64,000 nucleotides of DNA, taken from Holothuria scabra (lineage: Eukaryota; Echinodermata; Holothuroidea; Aspidochirotida; Holothuriidae). Made by a program: the position numbers and the translations under genes. This document shows, in pieces, positions 22,125 to 33,797 of the stretch; the stretch's first letter is position 1, and every line of letters begins with the position of its first letter. The stretch is from NCBI GenBank assembly GCA_037179385.1, contig CM074193.1, positions 7,771,547 through 7,835,546 on the forward strand, given 5' to 3'. The notes beneath the pieces are model-generated. The model saw nothing but the letters and a program-made list of their open reading frames with translations. It was not told the origin of the DNA and searched no databases.

Positions 22125-22870
22125 TAATATCTTGTAAACGGCTGGGCCGATTTTCTTCAAACTTGGTAGGATGGTACCTTAGGTGGAACAATTGCATTGT
22201 AATACACAACCGGAAGTGAAGGTCAAAGGTTACGGGTCAACGGTCAAATTTAGTGAAATCAACATTTTCTGCTATATTTCCAAAAGTAAAAGTCCTCCTG
22301 ACACGAAACTTCACACATATGATGATTGCATCTAGACCTACCAAAATATGTGGTTGCCATAGCAACAGAGGTCAAAGGTCAAGTGGTAGAATGGAACAAA
22401 AAATTTTCAAGTGAAAATTTGTTCGTAAAACAACGTTTTTGTCTTTTAAACTCCTCCTAGTGGGCTGGACCGATTCTTTTCAAAATTGGTAGGTGGAGAC
22501 CCCAGGGTGGGAACTTATGTCTCCCAGGCCCTCGGTAGTAAAGGTCAAAGATCAGAGGTCAAAGGTCACATTTTGCAAAAAACCACTTTTCTTTACTATT
22601 TTGTACTAAAACTTCAAAAGAAAACCTTCATTTTACATAAAACTTCACAAGTATAATAGGGTAGACTAGTTCTACCAAAATATATAGTTTCCATGGCAAC
22701 CAAGGTCAAAGGTCACGTGACTGGGGGTCAAATACTTTTTGTATTCACTTTAACTCTTAACGGAAGCATCCCACAAGTCTGAAAGTTTAAGTGTAAAAGC
22801 CTAGGCATGATAAGTTGTACCGATATGTGTGGTTGTCATGGCAACCAAGGACATAGTTCACCTTACAGAT
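22125..22870. repeat. Tandem repeat of about 310-330 bases carrying X-box and DR1 motifs
   Basis: Two and a part units. Each full unit opens with GGCTGG-CCGATT-TTCAAA-TTGGTAGG (22140, 22460), runs through TAAAACTTCACA, and ends CCAAAATAT-(GTTNCCATRGCAAC)-NN-AGGTCAAAGGTCA. X-box-like sites are at 22353-22366, 22687-22700 and 22832-22845. Perfect DR1 hexamer pairs AGGTCAAAGGTCA are at 22369-22381, 22556-22568 and 22703-22715, with near matches at 22220 and 22542. The X-box to DR1 spacing is two bases in both full units. Non-coding. Confidence 0.75.
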
Positions 22871-23780
22871 TGTCAAAGGTTAAAGAGGGCGTGACACGGC
22901 CATAAAAACTTTTGTGTATTGCAAGATTTGATACAGAATTGTACAAATATCATCTCACACCCCATTAAAAACCGGTACAATTCGGCATAAATGATATTCG
23001 ACTGAAGGTAAACTGCGTTCGAAATTCAATTTCGAAAAATGCCGCAACAGCTCACCTGACTTTTATGACGCAATTGGCGGCACAAACCCCGCCCTACGGC
23101 GCGCATCTAGATGTGGAACTAATGTAACGCTCGGTAAAGTTATCTTATCCTAGCAACCTCATGAAAACGATTGCATCACAATAAAGAGTCCAACATACAG
23201 AGCGAAAGGCGCGGACCATGGTGGGGATTTGGAGCAAATCATTGGCCAAAAGTTCGCGTGCATATGCGCCCGGGTAAAAATAGTTCTGTTTTTGTGCAAG
23301 ACAGACGCGGTTCGGGCACTATAAAGAACAGCTGTGAACATGTATGGACAGACCATAACAAGCGCATCCCCACTACGAGCGCGTCTTTACTGTATGAGCT
23401 GTTTGGTGAAGATGCTATTGCGAATACTAAGCAGTAACCGTGCAATGCACCATTCACAGTGTCAGTGGCCACGCTCACTGCTATTTTAGCACCGGTGTTT
23501 GCAATTATGTAGGCGCTAACACGCGTTACCATGCACATGATTCGATGATTGTGAGCTCTCTGGTACAGTGTTGCTAATCGTGCCTCCAATGACGTCACCA
23601 TTTTTGAGACGCGTTCACATACGTTTTTTCGCATTAGTTCGAATTTCAAATGGGCTGAGCCTGGCCTGTAATTGGGAATTCAAAACGTCGTATGTCGGTA
23701 TTTATGGACATAATTTAGTAGGGAAATCATTCACTTTATGTCAAGGTGTACCCAAAGATAAGTTACCGAGGAACTTACTT
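22871..23780. other. Intergenic, locally GC-rich, no supported gene
   Basis: 23040-23650 is richer in CG dinucleotides than its surroundings and is open on both strands (136 codons minus at 23239-23649). Neither translation is recognisable. Could be a diverged element or a CpG-rich promoter area. Confidence 0.4.
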
Positions 23781-24053
23781 TAGAAGATTTTCGGCCGACG
23801 CATTAATCTTTTCTGCGTACTGGCCTGTGGCGAATACTAGCCCATGGCAAGGAATAACACAAGATATGAAACTGTGGGTGACTAACATTAGGTTAGGCAT
23901 AGAGCCTACCTGTCTTATATATTAGTGCCCTGAAAACTTGGCGGTTTTGAAGCATCGCCAAAAAAACGTACGTGACAATTTCCTTGCCACGGGCTAGGAT
24001 TCGCCACAGGCCAGTACGCAGAAAAGGTTTGTGCGTCGGCCGGAAATCTTCTA
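23781..24053. repeat. Large imperfect hairpin, 74-base arms
   Basis: Bases 23781-23854 (TAGAAGATTTTCGGCCGACG...GGCAAGGAA) pair with 23980-24053 with only about six to eight mismatches, around a loop of about 125 bases. The arms contain CTTTTCTGCGTACTGGCCTG. A smaller hairpin (TGGCGGTTTTGAAGCATCGCCA) sits in the loop. Could be a foldback transposon or a transcribed hairpin locus. Confidence 0.8.
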
Positions 24054-27000
24054 ACGCCTTGCCTTCAACATGGCGCACACACCCAGTTTTTTAATTGAGA
24101 CGCACTTGATGCGCATATCAGCTCCGGGACACACATGAAGTTTGCCGTCGCGTCAAAATGGAAAATACGCCCATACAGCTAGTGCCTGAATAATAACAAT
24201 TACGCACTTGTCTAAAGCGTCCCCGAAAGCGTCTTACTTTTTAATCGTTGCGTCCATATCCGTTTCAATTAAGTGTAACAGTCAAGCTAGTTTTCATTAG
24301 AGTGTTGCAAGGGGATACCAACATCTTAAAAATAAATTTGTTCCAAAATCTTAGATAGGCCTACTGGATTAAAAGGGCAACCGTTACAAAGATTGGGTCA
24401 CCTATTTCTCCAGTTCTTTTATAATCCGTTGTCAGAATTTAAATATCCAAATGATGTTTTTTGTTTGTGAATAAGGGGTGCGCCTATAGTTCCAAGAACT
24501 TGATTGGTCTGTGCCATATTCTTTCCCCTCGCTATCTTACGAAAAAAAAAAACTTCCTTCCCTTGGAACGAAAAAAAAAATCGCTTCCCAAATGGACTTA
24601 AAATAGGAATTTCAAAGGATTGTGGCATGCAGCTTTAGTATGGTAATTTTTGTCAATGAAATTCTACTGTGGCATAAAAACAGCACAGATAAAACTTCTA
24701 GTACATAAATAGTTCAAGTTCTGTAACCAACTTGCGCACATGTTAGCGATGAGATATGCAACTCCGTGGATTGCCCTCTTGTTAAACTTTTGAAAGTTCA
24801 AAGCAAAAATGACAACGACACCTAACTGCCATTGAACAGATTCTACTTAAAATTATTGTCATTATTGCTGTGGGGTGAAATGTGTAGCATGTATTCCAGA
24901 CACGCATGAGTAGGCTACCCTCACCAGATGCCATAACTCGATGATCGCATTCCACTGAAACTATCCTCTAGAGAATTGTCATATCTGTATCGTCTTAAAT
25001 TATATCATCACACATGCAATATTTTTATAAGGTAAAGATTTTATCGTTGGTTGTGTATAATAAATAAAAATAAATATACAGATTCATGATACACGTTTTA
25101 CGGAACATATAAACAGCATCCCGTTTAGAGATGACCTGCCATTTTGTTTTTCAGTAGGAGTATGTTGCATAGTCGTAAATTTATATGGACTTTGATTACT
25201 CGTTTGAAGAATACATTGGCAATTGTTGGTTCTATTTTTAACAACAAGCTCGATATAACATCATGGAAACGTAAATCATTTACTGATAGTTACACTTTAT
25301 AAAAATGATCACGTCAGTTATTATTCGTAGCGTTTCCCTTACATCCACGAAGACGTTTATTTCCAAGGGATGCAGCTACTTGAACACCAAAGTATCTTGT
25401 AATGACAGAGAAGTGTTGTCTACTCTCCAACTGAAATCTAATTATTTTTCACTAACTTGCTCTCATCGGTATCTTCCAAGAAGTTTTAACCTAATTACTT
25501 TTGATTTTTCATCATATATTTAATTATGCTGGAATCAAAATCGTGAAAATGTATTTCCAGAAAACCTCAAAAGCTAAATCCTTAACGAATTTGTTGTTCT
25601 GTTTTAATTGAGGTTCTAATTTCATTCCGAGGTCCGACCCCTTTTTACTCAAACATCTATTCTATTCGCTACTGACCATATTGCGAGCTAAATGAAAACC
25701 TTCATAATTCTCGTTTCATTTCCAGCTTTGAGAAAAATTTAAAGGTGCTGGTTTTAAATACTGTTAAAAGTAGCTTTTACATCCTTTCCTGCAAGTCATG
25801 GGCTGTTGAGGACCTGTGTGTATTTGTGTACAAGTGTATGTTCGTATGTACGTGTGTGATCGAGGTAGACCATTGTTTGAAATATCCCTAGTAGTGTATT
25901 TCACTTGTTACCGATGTCTCCATATCCTTTTAAAGGAAATCATGCATTCGTTTACTTTCTTTGATAACCCATTTTGCTATCTCTCTTTCGCGGTTTTTGC
26001 AGCCACTCCAACTAATTTGGAAATTAACAACCTCTAAATCTTTCAAATATTCCTTCTTGCTTCTGTTTTACTTTGTGCGGAAAATATGTCAGCTTCAGTG
26101 CTGGTATCTCTAGAACTACAGACCATGAAAAATGAATGAAAAAATTTCACCAGAATATTTAAAATATGTTCCTCTTTAACCGATGTCAAACTTAACATTT
26201 GGTTTTAGACTTTTCTTTTCAGCCTGTCATCTGTAACATCTGGGACTCCCAAACGGACTTCCTGACCAAACGTCTGCTTGTATTCAGTCATAATCTGAAA
26301 TTCTGTGATGTCACGCATCGGAAAGGATTCCACTTTGACATTTTTATGAAATCGAGAAAAATGTATAGACTCAAGTTAATGTTAATTTATTAAGGAAATT
26401 AAAATCGAATTAATTGAGCAACAAAAATACCACAGGAAGATTGCCACTCAACGGTAGCCATTTTACTTTTTATGTTTTCTGTCAAAGCTATTATATTCAC
26501 ACATACCTACAACATTGCAATATGACCGCCCATGTGATTCACAAATTGCTCTCGATTTGGAAAGAACTACAAACCTTCATAAGGTGTGGTGTGTTGGCTT
26601 TCTGAAAATACAAAAATGGTTAAAATTTGAGTGAAATTTCACAAAACTACTGCAAAACTAAGGCGCTTTGGGCTACACCCGTATTCCACATTCACATCGT
26701 TTTGAAATAAAATAGAATCAAAATTCATAAAAAAAAAAAACAAATAAAATAAAAAAAAAAAAACTTGCTAGCCCTCCTACTTGTCGGATTGACAAAAAAA
26801 AACTGCTAGAGCAGCTTTCTAGCTTACTTTACCCTTTTCTTCCCAAAATGAGAATTACACATTTGCTTCTAGTAAAAACAAGTAAGAAGCGAGCAACCGC
26901 CAGAGGCCGGATGTACGTCATTATTTCGGTAGTCTAAGCAATTTCTTGATCGGGTCACTTGGGATAAAATGACAGAAAATGGCATTCGTTTCGCTGTTTG

Positions 27001-27218
27001 CTTTCCAATGTCATTGGGGCAATTAAAGTGATCGACAATTATCAAAGCAGTGTAATTAGTACGAACCATTTCAGGACCGAGTCCTCAGTTTCAAAACCGA
27101 AACTTTACAGCGTCGTGTAGTTACCCGAAGAATTCACCCGGATGACCAAAGAATTAATCTATGCGAGACGCGTCTTGTGAAAACGAATGTTTTATTTTTG
27201 TTTTTTTTTTTTCAATTC
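24054..27218. other. Intergenic, several splice-like signals but no supported gene
   Basis: Good-looking acceptors occur at about 26002 (CGCGGTTTTTGCAG) and 26221 (ACTTTTCTTTTCAG), each followed by short open stretches I do not recognise. A 43-codon minus frame near 26220-26345 reads VESFPMRDITEFQIM. None has a partner exon. A-rich runs near 26730-26765. Confidence 0.4.
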
Positions 27219-27374
27219 ATAGACCTATTTCCAAATAGCAATCACAATGAACTGTGAGATAGAGTTTTGGGTGTTCGTCAATTTTCACAACAGTAAAATG
27301 CCATTGACAAAAATGACAAACACCAAAACTCTATCCCACAATCGTTTGTAATTGCTATTAAGAAATAGGTCTAT
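27219..27374. repeat. Foldback hairpin, arms about 65 bases
   Basis: ATAGACCTATTTCCAAATAG...GATAGAGTTTTGGGTGTTCG pairs with its reverse complement at 27310-27374, leaving a short loop. Very likely a foldback MITE; it directly abuts the family A MITE at 27376. Confidence 0.85.
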
Positions 27375-27375
27375 T

Positions 27376-27658
27376 TTAAGGGAAAAATACGGCAACCACA
27401 ACTTGAATTAATGTGTAGTGTTGAGACTGTTCTGTTTCATGACAGTCTCTTCAGAATTGTGTTGCAAGATTTTATCTACTCAATTCCAAAATTGAGTAAA
27501 GGGATTGCATGCTTGATTTTTCTTGACAATATACAATACTGGAGTCCTGAAATATAATGTAAGATACTTGGAGTAGAAATAAGAAGGAATTAATTTTGAG
27601 ATTTAGTTGTTATTTGAAAACAAGTTTTGTGCAACTGCTTTTGCCTGTACTTTTTAAA
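27376..27658. mobile_element. MITE family A, copy 1 (diverged)
   Basis: TTTTAAGGGAAAAATACGGCAACCACAACTTG at the left corresponds to the family's TTTAAGGGCAAGAGCAGTCG end. The right end GCAACTGCTTTTGCCTGTAC-TTTTTAAA is the inverse. It has the family's central words, GTTTCATGA-AGTC-TC and GATACTT-GAG-AGAAATAAGA. Confidence 0.6.
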
Positions 27659-27669
27659 GACTTTTTGAC

Positions 27670-28120
27670 ATCCGCACGCTTGTGTCGATGTGATAAACAG
27701 GCATGATGATAGCCAATCATATAGCCTACGGGAAGCAATTAAGGACCAATCAAAACAAGACTGGTTTGATGGAAGCGAAAAAAAAGTAAATATACCTCAA
27801 GGAACACATTAGAATTCAAGAAAAAAAGCTCACAAGAAAGGATTTGTTTCGCTAGTGTAGGACAGTTGATTTTTTCTCATAGTGCTAATTTGATCACCTT
27901 CAGTCATGTCATATTAAATATATAGATTACAGTCATATTAGAGTCATTTTGTGTCACTAACTTTGAAACATCTGACAATTTACGAAGCTTAGAAAGCATT
28001 GCTGATTTCAAAAATAATAAACTTGTTGGTCCACAAGAAAAAGTAAACACTTTGTTTTATTATGTTTGGTGATCCTGGTTAATTGCTTGAAAAATCATTT
28101 TTGTTACTCAACAGTCATTA
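27670..28120. repeat. Interspersed repeat F, copy 1
   Basis: Shares with 28866-29290 in the same order GATAAACAGG-TGATG-TAGCCA, AGCAATTAA, CAGTCATATT, GCTGATTTCAAAAATAATAA-TTGTTGGTCCA and AAATTGCTTGAAAAA. The two copies are direct repeats about 1.2 kb apart. Confidence 0.65.
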
Positions 28121-28180
28121 GAAAATTCTGCTCCCTGAACGGCGGACATTTATACTTTGACTTTGATCTCCGAATCTAGC

Positions 28181-28344
28181 CAGGCGCTGATCCAGACATT
28201 TTAAAAAGGGGTTGGCTTAAGAGAAAGCAGGGATGTGAGGGAGTTGCACTGCTCATTTCCCGTATGTTTAATTGTTGATCTGGCGAAATGGGGAGGGATG
28301 AGGCCGTAAAAGCCCCCTACCCCACCCCTTTTGATCCGCGCCTG
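28181..28344. mobile_element. Short MITE with CAGGCGC termini
   Basis: Ends CAGGCGCTGATCCAGAC and TTTTGATCCGCGCCTG are inverted copies. Both sides carry CTAGC directly next to the ends (28176-28180, 28345-28349), a 5-bp match that may be the target duplication. 164 bases, non-coding. Confidence 0.65.
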
Positions 28345-28865
28345 CTAGCAGTGCAGTCACGTGTTTGTTGTTAACCGCTGGGATACTGGGCATGCACCTA
28401 AAAAGGATTCTAAAGGATTGATTTGTGTTTCCATGAAAACTGTGACTTGGACCGAGTTCAGTGACTTAATTAGTCTCTAAATGAATCTCGAGCCATAGCA
28501 ATCTGTTCAAATCTTGTGAAGTTATGCACGAAAATGAAATTAAAAAAATGGAGGAAAAGAATTAAAAATTTTCAAACTAATCTGTCAAATTATTGGTATT
28601 TGGGACAAAAAATATCAAATAGGTACTTAATGTTCCAAAATTAATGAAAAACGTGTTACTAATTAAAAGTAAACTCAGTTTCCTGTTATCTACAGCAGTA
28701 TCGTACACCTCCTAGTCATTGTTTGGGCTAAAAACTCCTGATAGGAATCTCAAGGTCAGTTCATTATTAGCGGTTTTCTATCATAAAATAAAAAACGGTC
28801 AAGTCATGACGCTATCGGTCAAGTCAAGTTTCAAAGGAGAAGAATTTTCTCATGTGAACAGGTGA

Positions 28866-29290
28866 AGTATCACAACTGTGACGCTCTGTCTATATGATAA
28901 ACAGGTCTGATGCTAGCCAGTGATAAAGTCAATAGAATTCAGTATCTTTATCAATTAAGACACGCCCTTAAAGCAATTAAATGTCAAATCAAACTGAACA
29001 AGACGTGTCAGAAGAGAGAAGAAAAAAGCAACAACAACTCACAACTAAGGTCCTCAGTTGTTGTGAGTTGTTCCTCAGTCTGAGGATTTGTTTTGCAAGT
29101 CTAGCACTGTTCTTGACTTTCGTGTTATTTAATCTATTACCGTCATGTTATATAATCGGTTACAGTCATATTGTATCGTTGCTGATTTCAAAAATAATAA
29201 AAATGTTGGTCCATTAGAAGAAATAATGCACTGTATTTTATTATGCATGGCGATGCATGTAAATTGCTTGAAAAAATGTTTCTCAACATG
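28866..29290. repeat. Interspersed repeat F, copy 2
   Basis: Direct repeat partner of 27670-28120. It contains a local hairpin at 29030-29074 (CAACAACTCACAACTAAGG against its inverse CCTCAGTTGTTGTGAGTTG). The 78-codon frame here is not supported. Confidence 0.65.
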
Positions 29291-29350
29291 GAAGTACCTC
29301 TTTCATTTGCACTAATAGAATGTCGGTGTAGACTCGATGAACATAGTCTG

Positions 29351-29656
29351 TTTAAAGGCAGTCATTAGTCACCCCAAACTACAGTTTCAGTATACATATA
29401 TCAAAACTCTCAATTGGTACAGCTCTTTGATTGGCATCAAATTCAAACAATGCATCATAGCTGAATTACACATCATGGGCACTGAGAGTGTCTTGATTAC
29501 ACATTATGGACTTGTATGGCCACTGGGACAAGCCATGAAGCAATAAACTAGGATTGTGTCTGGATAAAGATGAGTTCTAGATAAATGTGGGAGGGGCTAG
29601 AAGTAAGAAGGTTGGGAGAATTGGAACTGTTTGGGATGATGAAAATATGCCTTTAA
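29351..29656. mobile_element. MITE family B, copy 2
   Basis: TTTAAAGGCAGTCATTAGTC at the left and ATGCCTTTAAAT at the right mark the ends. It contains TGGCATCAAATTCAAACAATGC and GGGAGGGGCTAGAAGTAAGAAG, seen in diverged or inverted form in 9318-9620 and 32089-32398. Confidence 0.6.
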
Positions 29657-29659
29657 ATA

Positions 29660-29762
29660 TGACGTAAGCCACAACTGGAAAAAAGGCCGGGACCGGCTTG
29701 ATTTGAACCAAAAGGTTGAAAACTGGGCCGTAAACTCCATCCAACCAACTAACTACATAAGA
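29660..29762 (-). repeat. tRNA-derived SINE, copy 1
   Basis: On the minus strand, TAGTTAGTTGGTTGGATGG resembles an A box and TTGGTTCAAATCAAGCCGG a B box, followed by TTTTTTCCAGTTGTGGCTTA. A second copy lies at 54245-54420, also minus. Its start directly abuts the family B MITE. Confidence 0.6.
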
Positions 29763-30569
29763 TATTCGAACTCTTAGGTCAGCATATATTTCAATCATTT
29801 CATTTCATTGAAAAATTAAAGCTTCGTTTGTAGTTAGGTATGTCGATGGCAGCTCGTTCCTAATGCTTTCGTTTGAATGAATGCCCATTGTAAATAATTA
29901 GCTTTCATGTGAGTTACCTTTAAAGATATCGTTCCCGTGTATAAAAAACGTTCCCACATATTTCTAAACTCTACATTGTCATATAATATTCTTCATAAAT
30001 CTGCTTGAAATGTGATGGAATCCAAATATGTGGTCAAGCGATACAAATAAGGGTCGCCTGCAGACCTACTTAATGCAAAGTAACGCTGAAATTAATGGAA
30101 TTATGTAAGATATACTGTATATTTGTAATCAGAAACACTATACCGTTTTGATGGCTTCAGGTTGAGGTTATGCGCCATTCGAGGGACCGAACGATTCATT
30201 TTACCGTTCGCTGAGCACGGTGCAGGCATCTTCACATCAGTGGTAAAATACCAGATCTCATGTGAATTTAAATGTCACGGTTGGTGGGTCTGGTGTTCAA
30301 ACAGCTCAACGGCAGACCAATTTTGCCAAAATACTGCTTCGTTGAGTTAACACGTTCACGCCTTCCGGTGAAGGTTCTTCACTCATCTAGAACCATCTCG
30401 TCTGGAGGGAGGGAGATATGGAAATCCCTTGGGTTGTTTTGTATTTTTACACTGTTTTAATTTTTACAAAAACAGCGCAGTGGAGGCTGTGTTTTAAAAA
30501 CAATAAAGACGTTTTTTGTTATGTAACGGCAGACGTCTAGGAAAGAGTTCCGTGACAATGATGATAACG
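29763..30569. other. Intergenic, no supported feature
   Basis: Overlapping plus frames near 30162-30460 have no recognisable product. Confidence 0.45.
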
Positions 30570-30825
30570 TTTAAAGGGCAAAGCAGTCATCCCAAATGGA
30601 AGAAGTGTAGTAGACTGTCCAGTTTCATGATTGGCTGTTGGGAGTCATGTGACAATGTTTTTTCTCTTCAAATGTGAAATTAACAAGAAGTAACTGCTTG
30701 GTTTACCTTTGAATGTGCAATAGTAAAGTCATAAAATAAAGATACTTTGAAGAGAAATAAGATGAAAATTGTGTTATTTAACTTTTTCTCCAAAATAAGT
30801 TTGGGAGACTGCTCTTTACCCTTAA
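30570..30825. mobile_element. MITE family A, copy 2
   Basis: Left end TTTAAAGGGCAAAGCAGTC, right end inverse GGAGACTGCTCTTTACCCTTAA. Central words GATTGGCTGTTGGGAGTCATG and GATACTTTGAAGAGAAATAAG are shared by the family. TTAA at both tips suggests a piggyBac-like TTAA target (inference). Confidence 0.8.
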
Positions 30826-31832
30826 GGGACAATCAGAGTTTAGAAGAGATATTAAGTGTTTGATCCTGCAGACCTCGATTTTTTCGTTCTTGTAAATAAT
30901 CGTGTCCAATAATATAGAGCCATTGACAAATTTTTCTGGTATGAAGAAGAGGTTTTGTGTTAATTATTGTTATCTCAAAATATTTGTCGGGTAACAAAAT
31001 TCCACGTTTAAATGAGAGACAGACAGCTTCCTAGTCTTCTGAACGATAACCAATCAAATCGAAGACCGGGGTGACGTAACATAAAGATTTGCTGGTATTT
31101 TCCTTTATTCTTATGTATCTTTTTGTTTTTGTTTTGTAAATTTACATCGACCTTAAACAGTTTATGGCGGAGGTAACTTGGTGATTTTTTTTTTGGGGGG
31201 GGTGGGGGTGTGGGGATCTCACGCTGTAATAATTTTACCTAACTTGGGTCACCTCCACAAGAGGATTGGAAACCCTGACGTATACCATCATTCCAAGTTT
31301 CACTTAACCTAGGCCAATTGTATAAGTCTTCTTTCTCATCAAGTAAAGGCGACAGCATTGAATATTTTTTAAAACATTCTCTGAATATTGATATATTCCA
31401 AACTTTTAAATTCGTCAACGAATTTAGCTTGTTTGAAAAGTTTATCGAAACATTTTACTTATTTTGTTACGATCTTGATCGTTCATGTTAGTTATGAATC
31501 AATTTTGTAACTTAGTCTGACGTTACTTATGCTATGATGAGGGCTATGTCATGATTGCGATTAGTTATCATGCTTGGTTCTACTGTAACTTTTTTCATCT
31601 TCCGTATATCATTTAGAGAAAATAAGTGAGGATGACTTATAAATATTAAAGCCCATATTTGTTAAAACTATTAAAGCAATCATAATTTGTAATAATAAAA
31701 ACCTTATGCTTAAACCTTAGTACCGTTGCAAAGAACTGTGGGCTACGAAGTATTGATATGAAATGTCTGTTATTACTGGGAATGTGTAGTCGGTGGCGGA
31801 TCCAGTGTAGGACCCAACAGACGCTATGTGTG
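30826..31832. other. Intergenic, no supported feature
   Basis: A single transposon-end-like phrase GGTGGCGGATCCAGTG near 31793 has no partner. Nothing else recognised. Confidence 0.5.
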
Positions 31833-32093
31833 TTTAAAGGGCAAGAGCAGTCGCCCCAAACCGATTTTGAAGCAACAGCCAAATAGTAGAATTTTTTTCT
31901 TTTTCTCTTCGTCGTATCTTCCATCTTATTACAGGACTTCAGTATTGCATATTCAAGTAAACTTTGACAGCTCATCTTAGTAAATTTCACAATTGAGCTG
32001 GAAAAAATTTGTCACATGATCCTGAAGAGCCAGTTATGAAACAGGAAAGTCCACTACGGAACATTTTAGTTGAGGGACTGCACTTTTCCTTTA
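31833..32093. mobile_element. MITE family A, copy 3
   Basis: Left end TTTAAAGGGCAAGAGCAGTC, right end inverse GGGACTGCACTTTTCCTTTAAA. Inverted orientation of the centre relative to copy 2. The 114-codon minus frame over it is a repeat translation. Confidence 0.8.
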
Positions 32094-32398
32094 AAGGTCC
32101 AACTCTCTAACCACAAACAATACCAAATCTCCTAGTTTTCTTACTTAGGCCCCTCCCACAATTGTCTGAAACTCGGGCCTTTCCCAAACACAATCTCAGT
32201 TTATTGCTTCAGGGTGAGTGTAAAAAAACTCAATGTGTGTAATCAAAACATTCTCAGTTATAATGCTGTTTTCTGGTGTAATAGAAGCCCTGGTACTCTA
32301 TAGTTTTAATTAGCTGTCAATAAAAAACAGAGCCAATTGAGAATTTCTGGTACTCCCTACAAGAATTGTAGCCTAGGGTGAGAGAATTGGCCCTTTAA
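32089..32398. mobile_element. MITE family B, copy 3, sharing a TTTAAA junction with family A copy 3
   Basis: TTTAAAGGTCCAACTCTCTAACC at the left and GGTGAGAGAATTGGCCCTTTAAAA at the right are inverted ends. Contains CTTACTTAGGCCCCTCCCAC. The left TTTAAA is also the right end of the preceding MITE. Confidence 0.7.
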
Positions 32399-32621
32399 AA
32401 GATGTTTCCAAACGTTTCAAACGTATCACAGTTTGTATCTAAAATTTGTTTCAAAACCAAAATGCCCGAAAGATGCTCTGCCACAAATTTATAATTACAG
32501 CCACAGATCACGAGTAAGGCAAATATGAAACCATTAGCTTCCTGCTCAAAGGTGAAGTATATTTGACTTAGACACCAAACGCCATGACAATGGGTCAATG
32601 AATGAAGCTGACATGCTAAGG

Positions 32622-32720
32622 GTTACCCCGCGGAGCGGACGATGGTTTTCTCAGCTTCCAAAACCACCAGGGATATGACTTAACAAGGAATATGACGTAC
32701 AGCCTGCTACGAAGGTTAAC
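32622..32720 (-). repeat. Interspersed repeat R, copy 2 (diverged)
   Basis: The reverse strand shares AGCAGGCTGTACGTCATATTCC, CATATCCC and GTCCGCTCCGCGGGG with 21503-21615 and 49925-50036. Confidence 0.5.
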
Positions 32721-33674
32721 TTAGGAACGGATTCAAGAAGTGTCAATTAAGGGGAAGGATGTATTGAACTCAAGCGGGGATGTAAGGTAAGACTTCAAAG
32801 AGATAATTTCTATCGTTAGGACATTTAACAATTCAAAATTTGTAAAAAGACAAAGCTATGTTAGTGAAAAGAACGGAAGGGACGAAACGTGTACTGTACC
32901 ATCAAGGTGCTATCATGAACGTATGTACAGTTGTTTTGCGTAACGTGTAAGGAAGGTCTGCCCAAAGTGATGAAACTATTTTGATTACTGGTATGACAAG
33001 AGCCACCGTATATTCTACAAAGTTGAATAAAATTCCCTTCGGAATATCCACTTTTTGCTCAAGAATTATGCTCTCCTAGAGTTCAGATTGTAAATGCAAG
33101 AATGATTTTCACACCTTGTGCCAAAGAGTTATTTCACTTACTCAATTTAAGGATGTAAAACAGGCATATAGACGTCTTTCTAGTTGACACGCAGATGTAT
33201 CAATGCAAGAAATGTTACATAAAAAACAATAAAATAGTGGAATTGAAATGAACTACGTTAGAGTGAAGAAAATGGACCCTGTGTCTCCGAGTCCCTCCCT
33301 GCCCCACCTCATTTGAATTTTCCCTTTTTTATTTTATGAAGGTATGTATTACATTACCTATGACAATAACCTGATCAAACACACTCAATTTCTGAATGTG
33401 TGAATGGTTTTAATAAAGGCCTATTTATATCAGTGTTTGCTACATAATATCTGCCGATATCAGCCTCCCTAAATAGGTCATTCATGCATCCCGTTACTGA
33501 AGACGACATACTTCATTTCTCCATTAACTATTCTGGTTTTGATAGGGATGTGCATACTGAACTATAGAACATCATTTAATCGCTACAGGTATATTTTATA
33601 GAAATGCTGAAACGACCACAACTATAGTTCTTTCAGCTGTAATCCACACTAGCAGTAGGTCGCTAGTTGGGTAA
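32721..33674. other. Intergenic, no supported feature
   Basis: No coding or repeat boundary recognised. Confidence 0.5.
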
Positions 33675-33797
33675 ATGCGCAGCGTTTAACAAAGTATCTC
33701 TTGATTGGCTGTTGCCGTTGTATTGTATCGATTGCATCCCTTGTTAGGTATTAGGGCTATTGTTAGCAAGTTAGGAAATTTTTTTGTTAAACAGTGC
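33675..33797. mobile_element. MITE family C, copy 2
   Basis: TGCGCAGCGTTTAACAAAG at the left, TTTTTGTTAAACAGTGCA at the right. Inner GTATTGTATCGATTGCATCC and GTTAGGTATTAGGGC correspond to the telomere-like region of copy 1 without expansion. Confidence 0.7.

Noticed and set aside
23171..23649. Overlapping ORFs on both strands (88 and 136 codons)
   Set aside because: Mutually overlapping, no recognisable domain; CG-richer sequence lowers stop frequency.
31646..31990. 114-codon minus ORF
   Set aside because: Lies mostly in MITE family A copy 3; matching sequence in other copies is non-coding.
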